64,000 bases of DNA from the NCBI GenBank assembly GCA_963788145.1, contig CAWBFQ010000002.1, forward strand, positions 186,001 to 250,000, in the 5' to 3' direction. Source of the DNA: UTCFX2 sp963788145. GTDB lineage: Bacteria > Chloroflexota > Anaerolineae > Anaerolineales > UBA4823. Below are positions 54,169 through 62,807 of this stretch, piece by piece. The translations under genes and the position numbers were made by a program. Within the stretch, counting starts at the first letter, position 1. Each line of letters starts with the position of its first letter. Under the pieces are notes generated by a model. That model had not been told where the DNA came from. It searched no databases and saw nothing but the letters and a program-made list of their open reading frames with translations.

Positions 54169-54594
54169 TTATGTCACCAGCGCGTTACTCGCAGACCAAT
54201 GCAGACCAGCTTGCGTAATAGCCTCCAAGAACTTTTCGAAGCTGACGGGTTTGACCATAAAAGACATTGCCCCCAGTTTTTGTAAATCCAGGATTTCCTT
54301 ATCTTCATCAGAGCTAATTAATAAAATGACCGGGGTCTTCTTACAAACGCTATGGGATTGATATTCATGTAACACCTCAATCCCATTTACTTTTGGCAGA
54401 TTGATATCCATCAAAATCGCCACCGGGCACAACTCGCCATTCTCCCAACGCTGGATATAGGAGAGCGCCTCCTCGCCATCCCAGGCAATCTCAACCGGGT
54501 TCGCCAGATTACGGCGAATAAACGACCGCTTTGTCAGGTCGGCATCCATTGGATTATCTTCTACCAGCAGAATCGGAGGATTCGGATTTTTCAT
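54169..54594 (-). CDS. Single-domain response regulator
   Basis: 141 residues of CheY-like receiver only: acidic pocket EDNPMDADLT, phosphorylatable Asp in AILMDINLPKVNGIEVL, Ser in LISSDEDKE and the Lys in VKPVSF. Adjacent and about as similar to the next gene as tandem duplicates are. No output domain. Likely partner of the cNMP-binding histidine kinase encoded divergently nearby; this is context only. Confidence 0.92.
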   Translation of the reverse strand: MKNPNPPILLVEDNPMDADLTKRSFIRRNLANPVEIAWDGEEALSYIQRWENGELCPVAILMDINLPKVNGIEVLHEYQSHSVCKKTPVILLISSDEDKEILDLQKLGAMSFMVKPVSFEKFLEAITQAGLHWSASNALVT

Positions 54595-55023
54595 CTACTG
54601 TTCTGGCGGGACATTAATTTGGCACCAATAAGCCTGAATATTCTCGACAATGCGCACAAAGGTCTCAAAATCGACTGGTTTAGCAATATATGAGTTTGCG
54701 CCTTCCAGATACGCCACCCGGATGTCACTATCTTCCGTGGATGTGGAAAGGATCACGATTGGGATCGTTGAATATGCAGGGTGCTGTTTGAAACCGCGCA
54801 GAACCTCCAGTCCATCCACTTTCGGTAATTTCAAATCCAATAGAATCAATAATGGGATGTTTTCCCCCGCCTCCCAGCGCGGAATAAAAGAAAGCGCCTC
54901 TTCACCATCTCGAGCAATATAGATCGGATTGGGGACCTTATGACGGTTGAATGCACGCCGAGTCAAATCTACATCCATCGGGTTGTCTTCTACTAGGAGA
55001 ATTGGTCGATCATGTCTTATCAC
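54595..55023 (-). CDS. Single-domain response regulator
   Basis: 142 residues, receiver domain only: VEDNPMDVDLTRRAF, Asp in LLILLDLKLPKVDGLEVLRGF, Ser/Thr in LSTSTEDSD, Lys in AKPVDF. Ends directly next to the start of the second receiver gene with no spacer, and shares the VEDNPMDxDLT opening, so the two arose by duplication. Confidence 0.92.
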   Translation of the reverse strand: MIRHDRPILLVEDNPMDVDLTRRAFNRHKVPNPIYIARDGEEALSFIPRWEAGENIPLLILLDLKLPKVDGLEVLRGFKQHPAYSTIPIVILSTSTEDSDIRVAYLEGANSYIAKPVDFETFVRIVENIQAYWCQINVPPEQ

Positions 55024-55298
55024 TCAGCATCTCCACTCTATTCTTAAGAGAGCACTTCCAAAGTCGTTATGTATATAGAGATTATACATGCGAACCAGCA
55101 AAGTGTATCCAACCTTTCAAATTTGTTTTGTCGACATCGAAACTACACGAAAATGTTACCAAAATTGCATACAAATCCAAATATGTTATCTTTTTTCTAC
55201 CCACAGAGTGAATATTCGTTTTATAATAGGAGCGTGATAACCTTATGCTTCACAAACGGCAGAAGATCAGCGCCTCTCATCAATAGAATAATCAGACC

Positions 55299-56582
55299 AT
55301 GAGCAATTTGGCTTCTCCCAAACTAGTGGATGATTTGATGGCGGCCAGGGCTGACCATTTAGAACCATCCGAAACAAGTTATACTTCGCCCTTCACCAGG
55401 CTATTAGTATCTACAGACCGCGACCAATTAAGCCAGTCTTTCATCGAACGAAGTTGCGCCCGCGGCGAGGTCGTCTTTTTCGAAGGGGACGAAGGCGACA
55501 CTATGTATCTGGTCTGGTCCGGCCTGGTTGCAATCATCAAAGGTGATTTCAGTTCGCCAACCATTCTGGCCTACCGCGCTGCTGGCGAGATATTCGGTGA
55601 GATGGCCCTGCTGGAAAACCAGCCTCGGTCCGCTTCGATCATTGCGTTGGAAGATACACGCCTGCTGGGTTTGAACCGGGAACGGTTTGAACAACTCCTA
55701 CGCACTACACCATCCGTCAGTCGCAGCATCATGGAGATCCTGAGCGCCCGCTTGCGCCGCATGTCTGAAGCACGCAGTTCTGGCGACTTGAGCGAAAAAC
55801 GCCTCCATCAAGAAGTCACTACCTTAAAGAGCGAGAAACAACGCCTGGAAGAACTTCAGCGGCTGCGCCAGGAGACCACTGAACTGATTATCCACGATCT
55901 ACGGAACCCGCTCAGTGCGATTGCAATTTCATTACAGATGATCAGCTTAGTCCTGCCAGAAGAAGTTCTGAAAGCAAACAGTGAACTGCTCAGCATTGCC
56001 CAGGCCAGCACCCAGCGCATGCAACACCTGGTCGATTCATTAATGGAAATCTCGCGCATGGACACTGGGGAAGCCAGCTTCGAGATCACCACCTTCAGCC
56101 TCAAACCGATGGTAGAAGATCTGGTCCAACGTACGATTGTCCTTGCCAACAGCAAGGTCAAGTTGGATGCAGATATTGCTCCCGACTTGCCCATGATCGT
56201 AGCCGATCGCGAAAAGATCGAGCGCGTCCTGATAAATTTGATCGATAATGCTTTGAAATACGTTCCCGAACAAGGACGCATCCAGATCTCAGCTGCCCAA
56301 CAGAACGGCGATCTTCAAGTTTGCGTATCCGACACTGGCCCGGGTATTCCTCCAGAAGATCGCGAACGGATTTTTGAGCGTTTCACTCAGGGGACCGGCC
56401 AAAAGATCAGACGTCGTGGCTTTGGCCTGGGCCTGGCATATTGCCGACTTGCAATCGAGCGTCATGGTGGACGAATTTGGGTCGAAGAACCAGCCGAAGG
56501 CCCTGGCAGCCGCTTCATTTTCACGCTTCCACTGAGAATCCCCTCACAACCCCTTCCAAGTAAAGAGCGGGCTTTTTTCTAA
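55299..56582 (+). CDS. Sensor histidine kinase with N-terminal cyclic-nucleotide-binding domain
   Basis: 427 residues. A cNMP-binding beta-roll (about residues 40-150: GEVVFFEGDEGDTMYLVWSGLVAIIKGDF, GEIFGEMALLENQPRSASIIAL) is linked by a short coiled coil to a HisKA dimerisation domain with the phosphorylatable His in LIIHDLRNPLSAIAI, and an HATPase domain with N-box NLIDNALKYV, G1 DTGPGIP and G2 GFGLGLAYC. No membrane helix, so cytosolic. A TATAAT is centred about 72 bases before the ATG but no matching -35 element is clear. Divergent from the two receivers. Confidence 0.93.
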   Translation: MSNLASPKLVDDLMAARADHLEPSETSYTSPFTRLLVSTDRDQLSQSFIERSCARGEVVFFEGDEGDTMYLVWSGLVAIIKGDFSSPTILAYRAAGEIFGEMALLENQPRSASIIALEDTRLLGLNRERFEQLLRTTPSVSRSIMEILSARLRRMSEARSSGDLSEKRLHQEVTTLKSEKQRLEELQRLRQETTELIIHDLRNPLSAIAISLQMISLVLPEEVLKANSELLSIAQASTQRMQHLVDSLMEISRMDTGEASFEITTFSLKPMVEDLVQRTIVLANSKVKLDADIAPDLPMIVADREKIERVLINLIDNALKYVPEQGRIQISAAQQNGDLQVCVSDTGPGIPPEDRERIFERFTQGTGQKIRRRGFGLGLAYCRLAIERHGGRIWVEEPAEGPGSRFIFTLPLRIPSQPLPSKERAFF

Positions 56583-56641
56583 TTACTCTTCCCAAATCAC
56601 GCTCCTTTACGGTTTTATTCGGGCTCGCTCCGATCCAGGCT

Positions 56642-56869
56642 TTGATTGGACATAATCAAGCGTTAACCCTTGTCACAATAGTTAATCTTCAGCATCAAAT
56701 CATCCTACCAGCAGCCCGCGAAAGCCTGGAAATGATGTATGGATTTGAACGCCCTTTCATCGTGGACGACAGCAATTTTCGGGCCGCCTGTGGCAATCTC
56801 ACCACCCCGCCCCGCCAGGCGATCCGCTCAACCATTGATGGGTATCGCCGGCATTCAGCCAATCTATAA
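56642..56869 (+). pseudogene. Remnant of an NAD-dependent epimerase/dehydratase
   Basis: The translated stretch ARESLEMMYGFERPFIVDDSNFRAACG...TPPRQAIRSTIDGYRRH matches the C-terminal end of SDR epimerase/dehydratases, where ERPFVVDDSRFRAAFG and a final TLDWYR are usual. No nucleotide-binding N-terminal part or start precedes it. It is read as a gene scar, likely left by the events that brought in the cassette at its right. Low GC and frameshift-free over about 70 codons, so decay is recent or selection persisted on this end. Confidence 0.55.
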
Positions 56870-56909
56870 TCCTCATCAGCCAATCCTACGGATATTCACA
56901 TTCTTTGGC

Positions 56910-56955
56910 AGCCAGGGATGGGCGTCTTTCATTTCTAATATCCCCATCCCTGGCT
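56910..56955. repeat. Perfect 13-bp inverted repeat upstream of the polymerase cassette
   Basis: AGCCAGGGATGGG and CCCATCCCTGGCT flank a 20-base loop, 85 bases ahead of the first cassette gene. No T-run follows, so it is not a classical terminator. It may be a regulator site, an mRNA structure or a trace of a mobile element; no target duplication or transposase is visible. Confidence 0.6.
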
Positions 56956-57005
56956 CACCCAATAGGTCAAACGGAATAACCTCCTCGTCTCACCACCCGG
57001 GAGAA

Positions 57006-57034
57006 TTGATCCAACCTTTTACATAAGCTATCCT
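57006..57034 (+). promoter_or_regulatory. Candidate promoter of the three-gene polymerase cassette
   Basis: TTGATC, 17 bases, TATCCT, ending 6 bases before the first ATG, which again implies a leaderless or near-leaderless message. A GAGGGC just before the ATG could serve as ribosome site if transcription begins further upstream. Confidence 0.4.
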
Positions 57035-57040
57035 GAGGGC

Positions 57041-57715
57041 ATGAACGCTTTTCAAGAGGATCTTCCTCCACATGTCTTCTATCCGCCGGATGTTCTATAT
57101 CCGCCGGATGTTCTATATCCGCCGGATGTTCTATATCCGCAAACATTGATCCAGAAAAACACATCTCGCTTCCCTTTCCTGGTGTTGATCGGGCCACATG
57201 CAGCCAGTCAGGCTATGTTGACCTTCGCTGCCCGCCTGGCCCTGCACACCCCACTGCGTGTGTTGGATGGCGGCAACCGTTTTGACGTCCGAAAGGTGGC
57301 GCGCCTGCTGCGCAGTCTGAACGCCCCAGACCTGTATGCCGCGCTGGGGCGCATTCGCCTCTCGCGCGCCTTCACCTGCTATCAGATGCTGACCTTGCTT
57401 GAACAAAGCACGCCCGGCCCTGCTCCCACGCTGATCATCGACCTGCTGGATACATTCTACGATGAGAGCGCCCCGCTCGAAGAGCGTCGCCGTCTGATCA
57501 AGCGCTGCCTGGCCCACCTGCGCAACTTGAGCCGCCACGCCCCGGTTGCAGTCAGCCTGCGCCCTCCCCCCCCAGATCAAACCGATCCGTCCGGCTTACT
57601 GGACATCGTTCAACAGGCTGCCGATTCGCTCTGGTTCCAGGAAAATGCTTCCGCTACCGGCGAGCCTAAACATCCGTCGCAACCCACCCTGTTTGCGGAT
57701 ATAGAACATCCGTAG
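57041..57715 (+). CDS. RecA-fold protein with degraded Walker A, ImuA-like position
   Basis: 224 residues. After a repeated PPDVLY hexapeptide segment (residues 15-33), a RecA/RadA-like core is seen: FPFLVLIGPHAASQAMLTFAARL aligns with Walker A, but the lysine-threonine is Q57-A58, so ATP binding is doubtful; RIRLSRAFTCYQMLTLLE resembles the RadA paralog motif, and TLIIDLLDTFYDE fits Walker B. Its ends coincide with the arms of an inverted repeat. It leads a compact operon with a small helical protein and a B-family polymerase, the same gene logic as ImuA before translesion polymerases. Function inferred, not known. Confidence 0.6.
   Translation: MNAFQEDLPPHVFYPPDVLYPPDVLYPPDVLYPQTLIQKNTSRFPFLVLIGPHAASQAMLTFAARLALHTPLRVLDGGNRFDVRKVARLLRSLNAPDLYAALGRIRLSRAFTCYQMLTLLEQSTPGPAPTLIIDLLDTFYDESAPLEERRRLIKRCLAHLRNLSRHAPVAVSLRPPPPDQTDPSGLLDIVQQAADSLWFQENASATGEPKHPSQPTLFADIEHP
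57083..57144 (+). repeat. Three tandem copies of an 18-bp unit plus left arm of a 22-bp inverted repeat
   Basis: CCGCCGGATGTTCTATAT occurs three times head to tail at 57083-57136, in frame, encoding PPDVLY three times. A register of the unit (CGGAT...ATCCG) can fold into a small hairpin. The last copy extends into a 22-base arm at 57123-57144 whose exact reverse complement lies at 57691-57712. Confidence 0.95.
57691..57712 (-). repeat. Right arm of the 22-bp inverted repeat
   Basis: Exact reverse complement of 57123-57144, placed over the last codons of the RecA-like gene (encoding FADIEHP before the stop). The 546 bases between the arms hold nearly the whole gene. Confidence 0.95.
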
Positions 57716-57724
57716 GAGATTTCT

Positions 57725-58009
57725 ATGGGCCGCACACTGCCATCCATCACCCAGGCTTTCCTGCAAGAACAAGAGTCCTTCAGCCGCTTCCGCCGCGCCC
57801 TGCGCCGCAGCGATCAACTCGTGTTAGACGACCTGTTCGCCGCCGCCCACCAACACCTGGCTGCCGCCGCTTATGCCGCCCACCCCTTGCCATTTGAGAC
57901 CTTTTTGCTGGCCATGTTGCTAGAGGAACACAAGTGCCTTTTGCGCCTGGAAAGACGGATCCAGGACAAATCCGATCTTCTCTACAACGATCCATTTTCT
58001 AAAGGATGA
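57725..58009 (+). CDS. Small helical protein of the polymerase cassette
   Basis: 94 residues, mostly alpha-helical and rich in Arg, Leu and Ala (SFSRFRRALRRSDQLVLDDLFAAAHQHLAAAAYAAH). No family recognised. It starts 9 bp after the RecA-like gene with AGGAGA upstream and overlaps the polymerase start by 4 bases (ATGA), so it is translated together with it and may be a subunit or adaptor. Confidence 0.7.
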   Translation: MGRTLPSITQAFLQEQESFSRFRRALRRSDQLVLDDLFAAAHQHLAAAAYAAHPLPFETFLLAMLLEEHKCLLRLERRIQDKSDLLYNDPFSKG

Positions 58010-60324
58010 ACGAACTGCGCGGCTGGTTGCTCGATGTCTATGCCGACGGACAGAACACATCTCAAGCCGGGGTTACGCTCTGGTTGATCGGGGAGGACGG
58101 CTTGCGCCGCCAGTTGCGCCAGGCATTTCCGGTGACTTTTTACGCCGCCGGACCAGATGACCGCTTGCGCCTGTTATGGTGCCTTTTACAAGGCCATCCC
58201 ACATCGCCAACCCTCAGGCGTGAAGAACGCCGGGATATCTTTGCTGAGCGACCGCGGGCCGTGATGGCCATCGAGTTAGCCGACCCATCTTCTCAGGCAA
58301 ACCTCTTCCAACACATTGCTGCCGGATGTTCGCAACTGCCCACGTTTCATCCTGAGCATTCACTTTCTGGCTGCTTTCCCGATCTGGATTATTTCGATGC
58401 CGATATCGATCTGCCCCTCCGTTATGCTGCCCGCTATCACCTCTTCCCATTGAGTCGCTGCCGGGCCAGCGTGGACGCAAACGGCTGGGTCCAGCAGATC
58501 GAAGCATTGGATACCCCCTGGGATCTGGAACCCGACCCTGCGCCGCTCCGCATTCTGCAACTCGAATTGGATACAGATCCCAACCACAAACCTCCCAGCC
58601 GGATGGAATTACACATCAGCCAGCTACGTGGACCGGCCAACACCACCTATCGCCTGGATCTGCAACCTGAGCGCCCCTTTTTGATTAACCTGCGGGCCAT
58701 CCTCCAGCGCCACGACCCTGACCTGCTCATTACCACCTGGGGGGATACCTGGTTGCTGCCTCATCTGCTGGAGCGTTCTGCCGCCCTCAGCCTGCCACTA
58801 CCGCTTAATCGCGACGCCAGCCGTCAGCCCGGCCATCACGCCGAAATCTCCTATTTCTCTTATGGCCAGATCGTTCACCGCGGCCGCCAGGTTCACCTGT
58901 TCGGACGCTGTCACATTGATCGCGGCAACGCCATGTTGTGGGACGACATCGACCTGGAAGGCGCGCTCGAGACAGCCCGCGTCACCGGTTTGCCCATCCA
59001 GACAGCGGCGCGAGTCTCACCCGGTTCAGGTATTTCCGCCATGCAGATGATCACCGCACTCCAAAATGAGATTCTGGTGCCCTGGCGCAAGCAACAGGCC
59101 GAACGCCCCAAGACCGCCCTCGACCTGCTTTCCGCCGATCAGGGTGGCCTGGTTTACCAGCCGATCATTGGGCTGCATAGAGACGTCGGCGGAATCGATT
59201 TCGCCTCGATGTACCCTGGGATCATGGTCCATTTCAACATTTCGCCTGAAACCGTTCAGGGCCAAAAACCATCTGCCCGAGATCTGGAACGGATCGAATC
59301 GCCCGGCGAAGCGGACGCACCCGGATTAATTCCCCTGACGCTCGCCCCGCTGCTGGAAAAGCGTCTGGCATTGAAAAGGCTGTTGATTGAGATGCCCACC
59401 TGGGACCCGCGTCGCAAAACCTACCAGGCTCGCGCCGCTGCTCACAAATGGTTGCTGGTGACCTGTTTCGGCTACCTGGGCTATAAGAACGCCCGCTTTG
59501 GGCGAATAGAGGCCCATGAGGCCGTCACAGCCTATGGGCGAGAGGCGTTGATGCGCGCCAAAGAAGCCGCCGAAGACATGGGGTTCACCGTGCTGCATCT
59601 ATACGTGGATGGCTTGTGGGTAAAAAAGCCAGAGGCAAAGGAAGTGCTCGACTTTCAGCCCCTCCTGGAGGAAATCTCCCGACGAACCGGCCTGCCGATC
59701 TCGCTGGATGGGATCTACGACTGGGTCGCCTTTCTACCATCTCGGGTAAATCGGCGCGTGCCGGTCGCCAACCGCTACTTTGGCGTTTTCCGGGATGGTT
59801 TACTAAAAGCGCGCGGCATTGAAGCACGTCGCGGTGATACACCCGCTTTCATCGTCGAGACCCAGATGCAAATGCTGGAGTTGCTCGCCAATCAACACCG
59901 GGCGGGCACAGCCAGGATCAACCTGGAACACCCGCTCAACCTGCTGCGCCGCCGCCTGATCGATCTGCGCCGCGGCCGCCTGCCGCTCGAGACGCTGGTG
60001 GTGAGTCACCGGTTGAGCCGCGAATTGCAGGAATTTAAAGCGCCTTCGCCCGCCGCGCGTGCACTCCAACAACTCCAGGCCGCTGGAAAGCAATTGCGCC
60101 CGGGGCAGCGGGTGGATTTCATTTATACCCGCGGCAAACCGGGCGTCCACGCCTGGGATTTACCTCAACCGCCCGACCCGCGCAGCCCCGATCTGGAACG
60201 CTACACTGTCCTGCTGCTGCGCGCCGCTCATACCATTCTAGAGCCTTTCGGCTTGAGCGAAGACCTGGTGCAAAGCCTCGCCCAGTCACAGCCAGCGCGC
60301 CAGTTAAGATTTAAGAACGCTTGA
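58006..60324 (+). CDS. B-family DNA polymerase, predicted exonuclease-deficient, motif C altered
   Basis: 772 residues. Motif A GGIDFASMYPGIM (D398) and motif B region HKWLLVTCFGYLGYKNARFG (K481) are those of family B. Motif C, usually YGDTDS, reads H-L-Y533-V-D535-G: the second Asp is kept, the first replaced by Tyr. In the exonuclease domain ExoI FDIE is LELD (E187, D189) and ExoII, normally FD in NxxxFD, is WLL at about 248-251, so proofreading is probably lost. This profile suggests a specialised, error-prone or gap-filling polymerase. Strongly GC-rich codon use compared with neighbours points to transfer. Confidence 0.85.
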   Translation: MNELRGWLLDVYADGQNTSQAGVTLWLIGEDGLRRQLRQAFPVTFYAAGPDDRLRLLWCLLQGHPTSPTLRREERRDIFAERPRAVMAIELADPSSQANLFQHIAAGCSQLPTFHPEHSLSGCFPDLDYFDADIDLPLRYAARYHLFPLSRCRASVDANGWVQQIEALDTPWDLEPDPAPLRILQLELDTDPNHKPPSRMELHISQLRGPANTTYRLDLQPERPFLINLRAILQRHDPDLLITTWGDTWLLPHLLERSAALSLPLPLNRDASRQPGHHAEISYFSYGQIVHRGRQVHLFGRCHIDRGNAMLWDDIDLEGALETARVTGLPIQTAARVSPGSGISAMQMITALQNEILVPWRKQQAERPKTALDLLSADQGGLVYQPIIGLHRDVGGIDFASMYPGIMVHFNISPETVQGQKPSARDLERIESPGEADAPGLIPLTLAPLLEKRLALKRLLIEMPTWDPRRKTYQARAAAHKWLLVTCFGYLGYKNARFGRIEAHEAVTAYGREALMRAKEAAEDMGFTVLHLYVDGLWVKKPEAKEVLDFQPLLEEISRRTGLPISLDGIYDWVAFLPSRVNRRVPVANRYFGVFRDGLLKARGIEARRGDTPAFIVETQMQMLELLANQHRAGTARINLEHPLNLLRRRLIDLRRGRLPLETLVVSHRLSRELQEFKAPSPAARALQQLQAAGKQLRPGQRVDFIYTRGKPGVHAWDLPQPPDPRSPDLERYTVLLLRAAHTILEPFGLSEDLVQSLAQSQPARQLRFKNA

Positions 60325-60329
60325 TGATC

Positions 60330-61709
60330 TCACTGACAGTTAATCAATGATTCTCCACCAGCCGTTCCGCTTTGGATCACCTGTTTCGTCCATTCGGCCT
60401 CATAGGTCTGATTCAGTTTGAGCAGAACCCAATAACCGACATGATAAGCTCCAATTTTCCCCAGCTTAGCTGCCTTCACCAATTCCCCCGGACCCCAATC
60501 ATAAAATCCATATGGGAGGGTTTTATCTCCAACTTCTCGCTGCAATCTCCGCTTGGGTTCGTCACAGCCGGGGCTCTGTCCCTGCCAGATATGAGTTGCC
60601 TCGTGCGCAATCGCGGCTGCGGTCGAATATTTGTTATGAAAAAGGTTTTTCGTAAACAGCAGAACAATCCCATTGCGCGGCATTCCCCCCAGCGGCAAGG
60701 CCAGGGCTGCTGCGTATGGGTGTGATTGGCGCGTCAACACATATTCGACTTCATCCCCCGAGGCAAACACTTCGCCAGCCAGTTCCGAAAGATCGCCCTG
60801 ATTGTACAAACTCAGTGTATCTCTCAGCAATAACACCTGGTTATAAGTCAAGTTTTCGAGCCCATAAAAGCCGGACGAAATGTTCAAGATATTGAAGTAA
60901 TATCTGGGATACATCGAATTCTGTTGATAATGAGGGGCAGCGTCCATCTCATCCAGAAACTCTTTGGTAGTATCCTGACGGTTGCTTGAGGGATCCAGCC
61001 AACGTGCATCCGCACGGATGATCCAATCGCTATCCGGCTGTTTATATTCAACATATCGCCCATCTGCGCTTGGTTGCTGCTCCAATCCCTCTATTCGGGC
61101 TGACAACACCAGACCAACAGCTTTACCAGCTTTATCGTGAGCCACAAGAAACAGCCGCTCACTGCCTTCTTCCTGGGTGGATTTCTCATCGATAATATAC
61201 ATCGCCACGGATGAAATCCGTCGGGTTTTACCTTGCGTGTCTTGAATTTCCCAGACGCGCGGCGCAGGTTTCGCGCTGGATGGGGATGGTTTCTCTTCCA
61301 GCAAGGGATAAAGGGTTTCCCATTGGGCGATAAAATTCTCGACCAGCGCTGTTTCCGAGGCAGGCAGTTCAGTCTTGCCTTCTGCGAAAGCGCGCCACTG
61401 ATTTTCGGTGTCAGCAGACATTCCGGCTAACCCCCACTCCACTGAATCCAACGCCTCGAGCAGGTCATAACGCATCGCCGCGACCGGATCGGTCGGGGTA
61501 GGCGCAAGAGTTGGCGTTTGGCTTGGAACAGGGGATGCCGTCGGGGCAGTTGTCGCGGTCGGCTCGATGGTGCTTGTCGCCAAGGGGATCGCCGTCGGCT
61601 CCAGTGTAGGTAAGACCTGAGTTGTTGGGGCGCTTTGGCAAGCCGAGATGAGAATGCTCAACAATGTAATCAAGCTGGTCAGAAATTGCTTAGGATGTAT
61701 GGTGCCCAC
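60330..61709 (-). CDS. Lipoprotein with HExxH metallopeptidase motif
   Basis: 459 residues. Signal peptide with lipobox ISAC at about residue 24, a long Thr/Pro/Ala linker (TATTAPTASPVPSQTPT), then a mixed domain ending with IAHEATHIWQGQSPGC, an HExxH zinc-binding motif. The third ligand cannot be fixed. The central part has SDWIIRADARWLDPSS and MYPRYYFNILNISSGFYGLENL. Probably an extracytoplasmic protease or a protein with that fold; no family assigned. It converges on the polymerase gene with a gap of 5 bp. Confidence 0.7.
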   Translation of the reverse strand: MGTIHPKQFLTSLITLLSILISACQSAPTTQVLPTLEPTAIPLATSTIEPTATTAPTASPVPSQTPTLAPTPTDPVAAMRYDLLEALDSVEWGLAGMSADTENQWRAFAEGKTELPASETALVENFIAQWETLYPLLEEKPSPSSAKPAPRVWEIQDTQGKTRRISSVAMYIIDEKSTQEEGSERLFLVAHDKAGKAVGLVLSARIEGLEQQPSADGRYVEYKQPDSDWIIRADARWLDPSSNRQDTTKEFLDEMDAAPHYQQNSMYPRYYFNILNISSGFYGLENLTYNQVLLLRDTLSLYNQGDLSELAGEVFASGDEVEYVLTRQSHPYAAALALPLGGMPRNGIVLLFTKNLFHNKYSTAAAIAHEATHIWQGQSPGCDEPKRRLQREVGDKTLPYGFYDWGPGELVKAAKLGKIGAYHVGYWVLLKLNQTYEAEWTKQVIQSGTAGGESLINCQ

Positions 61710-61739
61710 CTTTATCCTCCTGAAATGCTTTGAATTGAT

Positions 61740-62690
61740 TTAACCTTTTCGATCGCTGAACCTCAATACAATCACGCCGCTGATGATCAACACACCACCC
61801 ATCCACTGCGGCGGCGTGAATCGTTCGGCCAACAGAAAATAAGCCAGGACCGCTGTCATCGCTGGTTCAAGCGTGGCAATGATATTGGCAACGCTGGCCG
61901 GAAGATACGCCAGGCTAAGCGTATATAAGCCATAGCCTCCAACCGTTGGCCCAACCGAAAGAGTGAACAGGACCAACCAACCCATTATAGAGCCGCCCAA
62001 CCAGAGTAGCTCAGTAGATGCCACACCTGCCGGCAGCCAGGGAGAACACAGATTGTAAATCAAAATAAACATTGCCGCCACCGCAAAGGTATAGACCAAG
62101 GCTGTCCACGAGTTCAACGACCGCTCAGATGCCGTTTTCCCCATCAAGCTGTAAGCTGCGAACCCCATCCCAGAAGCCAATCCTGTGATCACGCCGACCG
62201 GGTTCATCTGCCAGGTTGCTGGATTATACGCCCCGGAGACAAACACACATCCCAGCAAACTCAAACCGACCGCAATGATCTTGAGCGGCCCGAGCTTCTC
62301 CCCCAGCAACTGCCAACCCAATACTGCCGTAAAAGCTGCCGAACTGTATGCCAAAACCGTCGAAACGGCTGCGCCGTTTAGGGCCACCGAAATCGTCCAC
62401 AGCGAGTTGAACATCGACAGCACCCAACCATAAAACAAAATGAATTTTCGATCACGTTGTTCCAACCGCAATCTCAATGGATTAAAGATCACAAAGACCA
62501 GACCCAAAACCACAGCCAACATCAAGTCTCGCCAAAAAGCTAATACCAACGGCGGCAATTGGTAAGTCACTGTCAGATAACGGATAAAGACAGCCGTAGA
62601 GGACCATAACACAGTAGCAACAATGCAAATCAAATACCCACGCGTCAAATCTGAAATTGTGGTTGGTTTCCGCAGAGTAGTACTCAACAA
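61740..62690 (-). CDS. EamA/DMT-superfamily transporter
   Basis: 316 residues with ten membrane helices in two EamA repeats (WSSTAVFIRYL..., then GLASGMGFAAYSLMGKTAS...). LAYSSAAFTAVLGWQLLGEKL and LEPAMTAVLAYFLLAERFTPPQWMGGVLIISGV are typical. Likely a metabolite exporter. The start is one of two successive TTG codons after GAGAGG; the second gives better spacing. Divergent from the histidine ammonia-lyase gene. Confidence 0.9.
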   Translation of the reverse strand: MLSTTLRKPTTISDLTRGYLICIVATVLWSSTAVFIRYLTVTYQLPPLVLAFWRDLMLAVVLGLVFVIFNPLRLRLEQRDRKFILFYGWVLSMFNSLWTISVALNGAAVSTVLAYSSAAFTAVLGWQLLGEKLGPLKIIAVGLSLLGCVFVSGAYNPATWQMNPVGVITGLASGMGFAAYSLMGKTASERSLNSWTALVYTFAVAAMFILIYNLCSPWLPAGVASTELLWLGGSIMGWLVLFTLSVGPTVGGYGLYTLSLAYLPASVANIIATLEPAMTAVLAYFLLAERFTPPQWMGGVLIISGVIVLRFSDRKG

Positions 62691-62807
62691 TGCCTCTCGA
62701 TGAATTCAATGAAGCTATAGCCGATCACCGCTGAATCTTACCACGCGATCCCGAATATCACTCATCCCGAAATGCATTGCAGCCCTTTTCTCATCAGATT
62801 TCGCACG

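Noticed and set aside
57083..57140. Tandem repeats as a CRISPR array
   Set aside because: The 18-bp copies touch without spacers and lie inside a coding frame.
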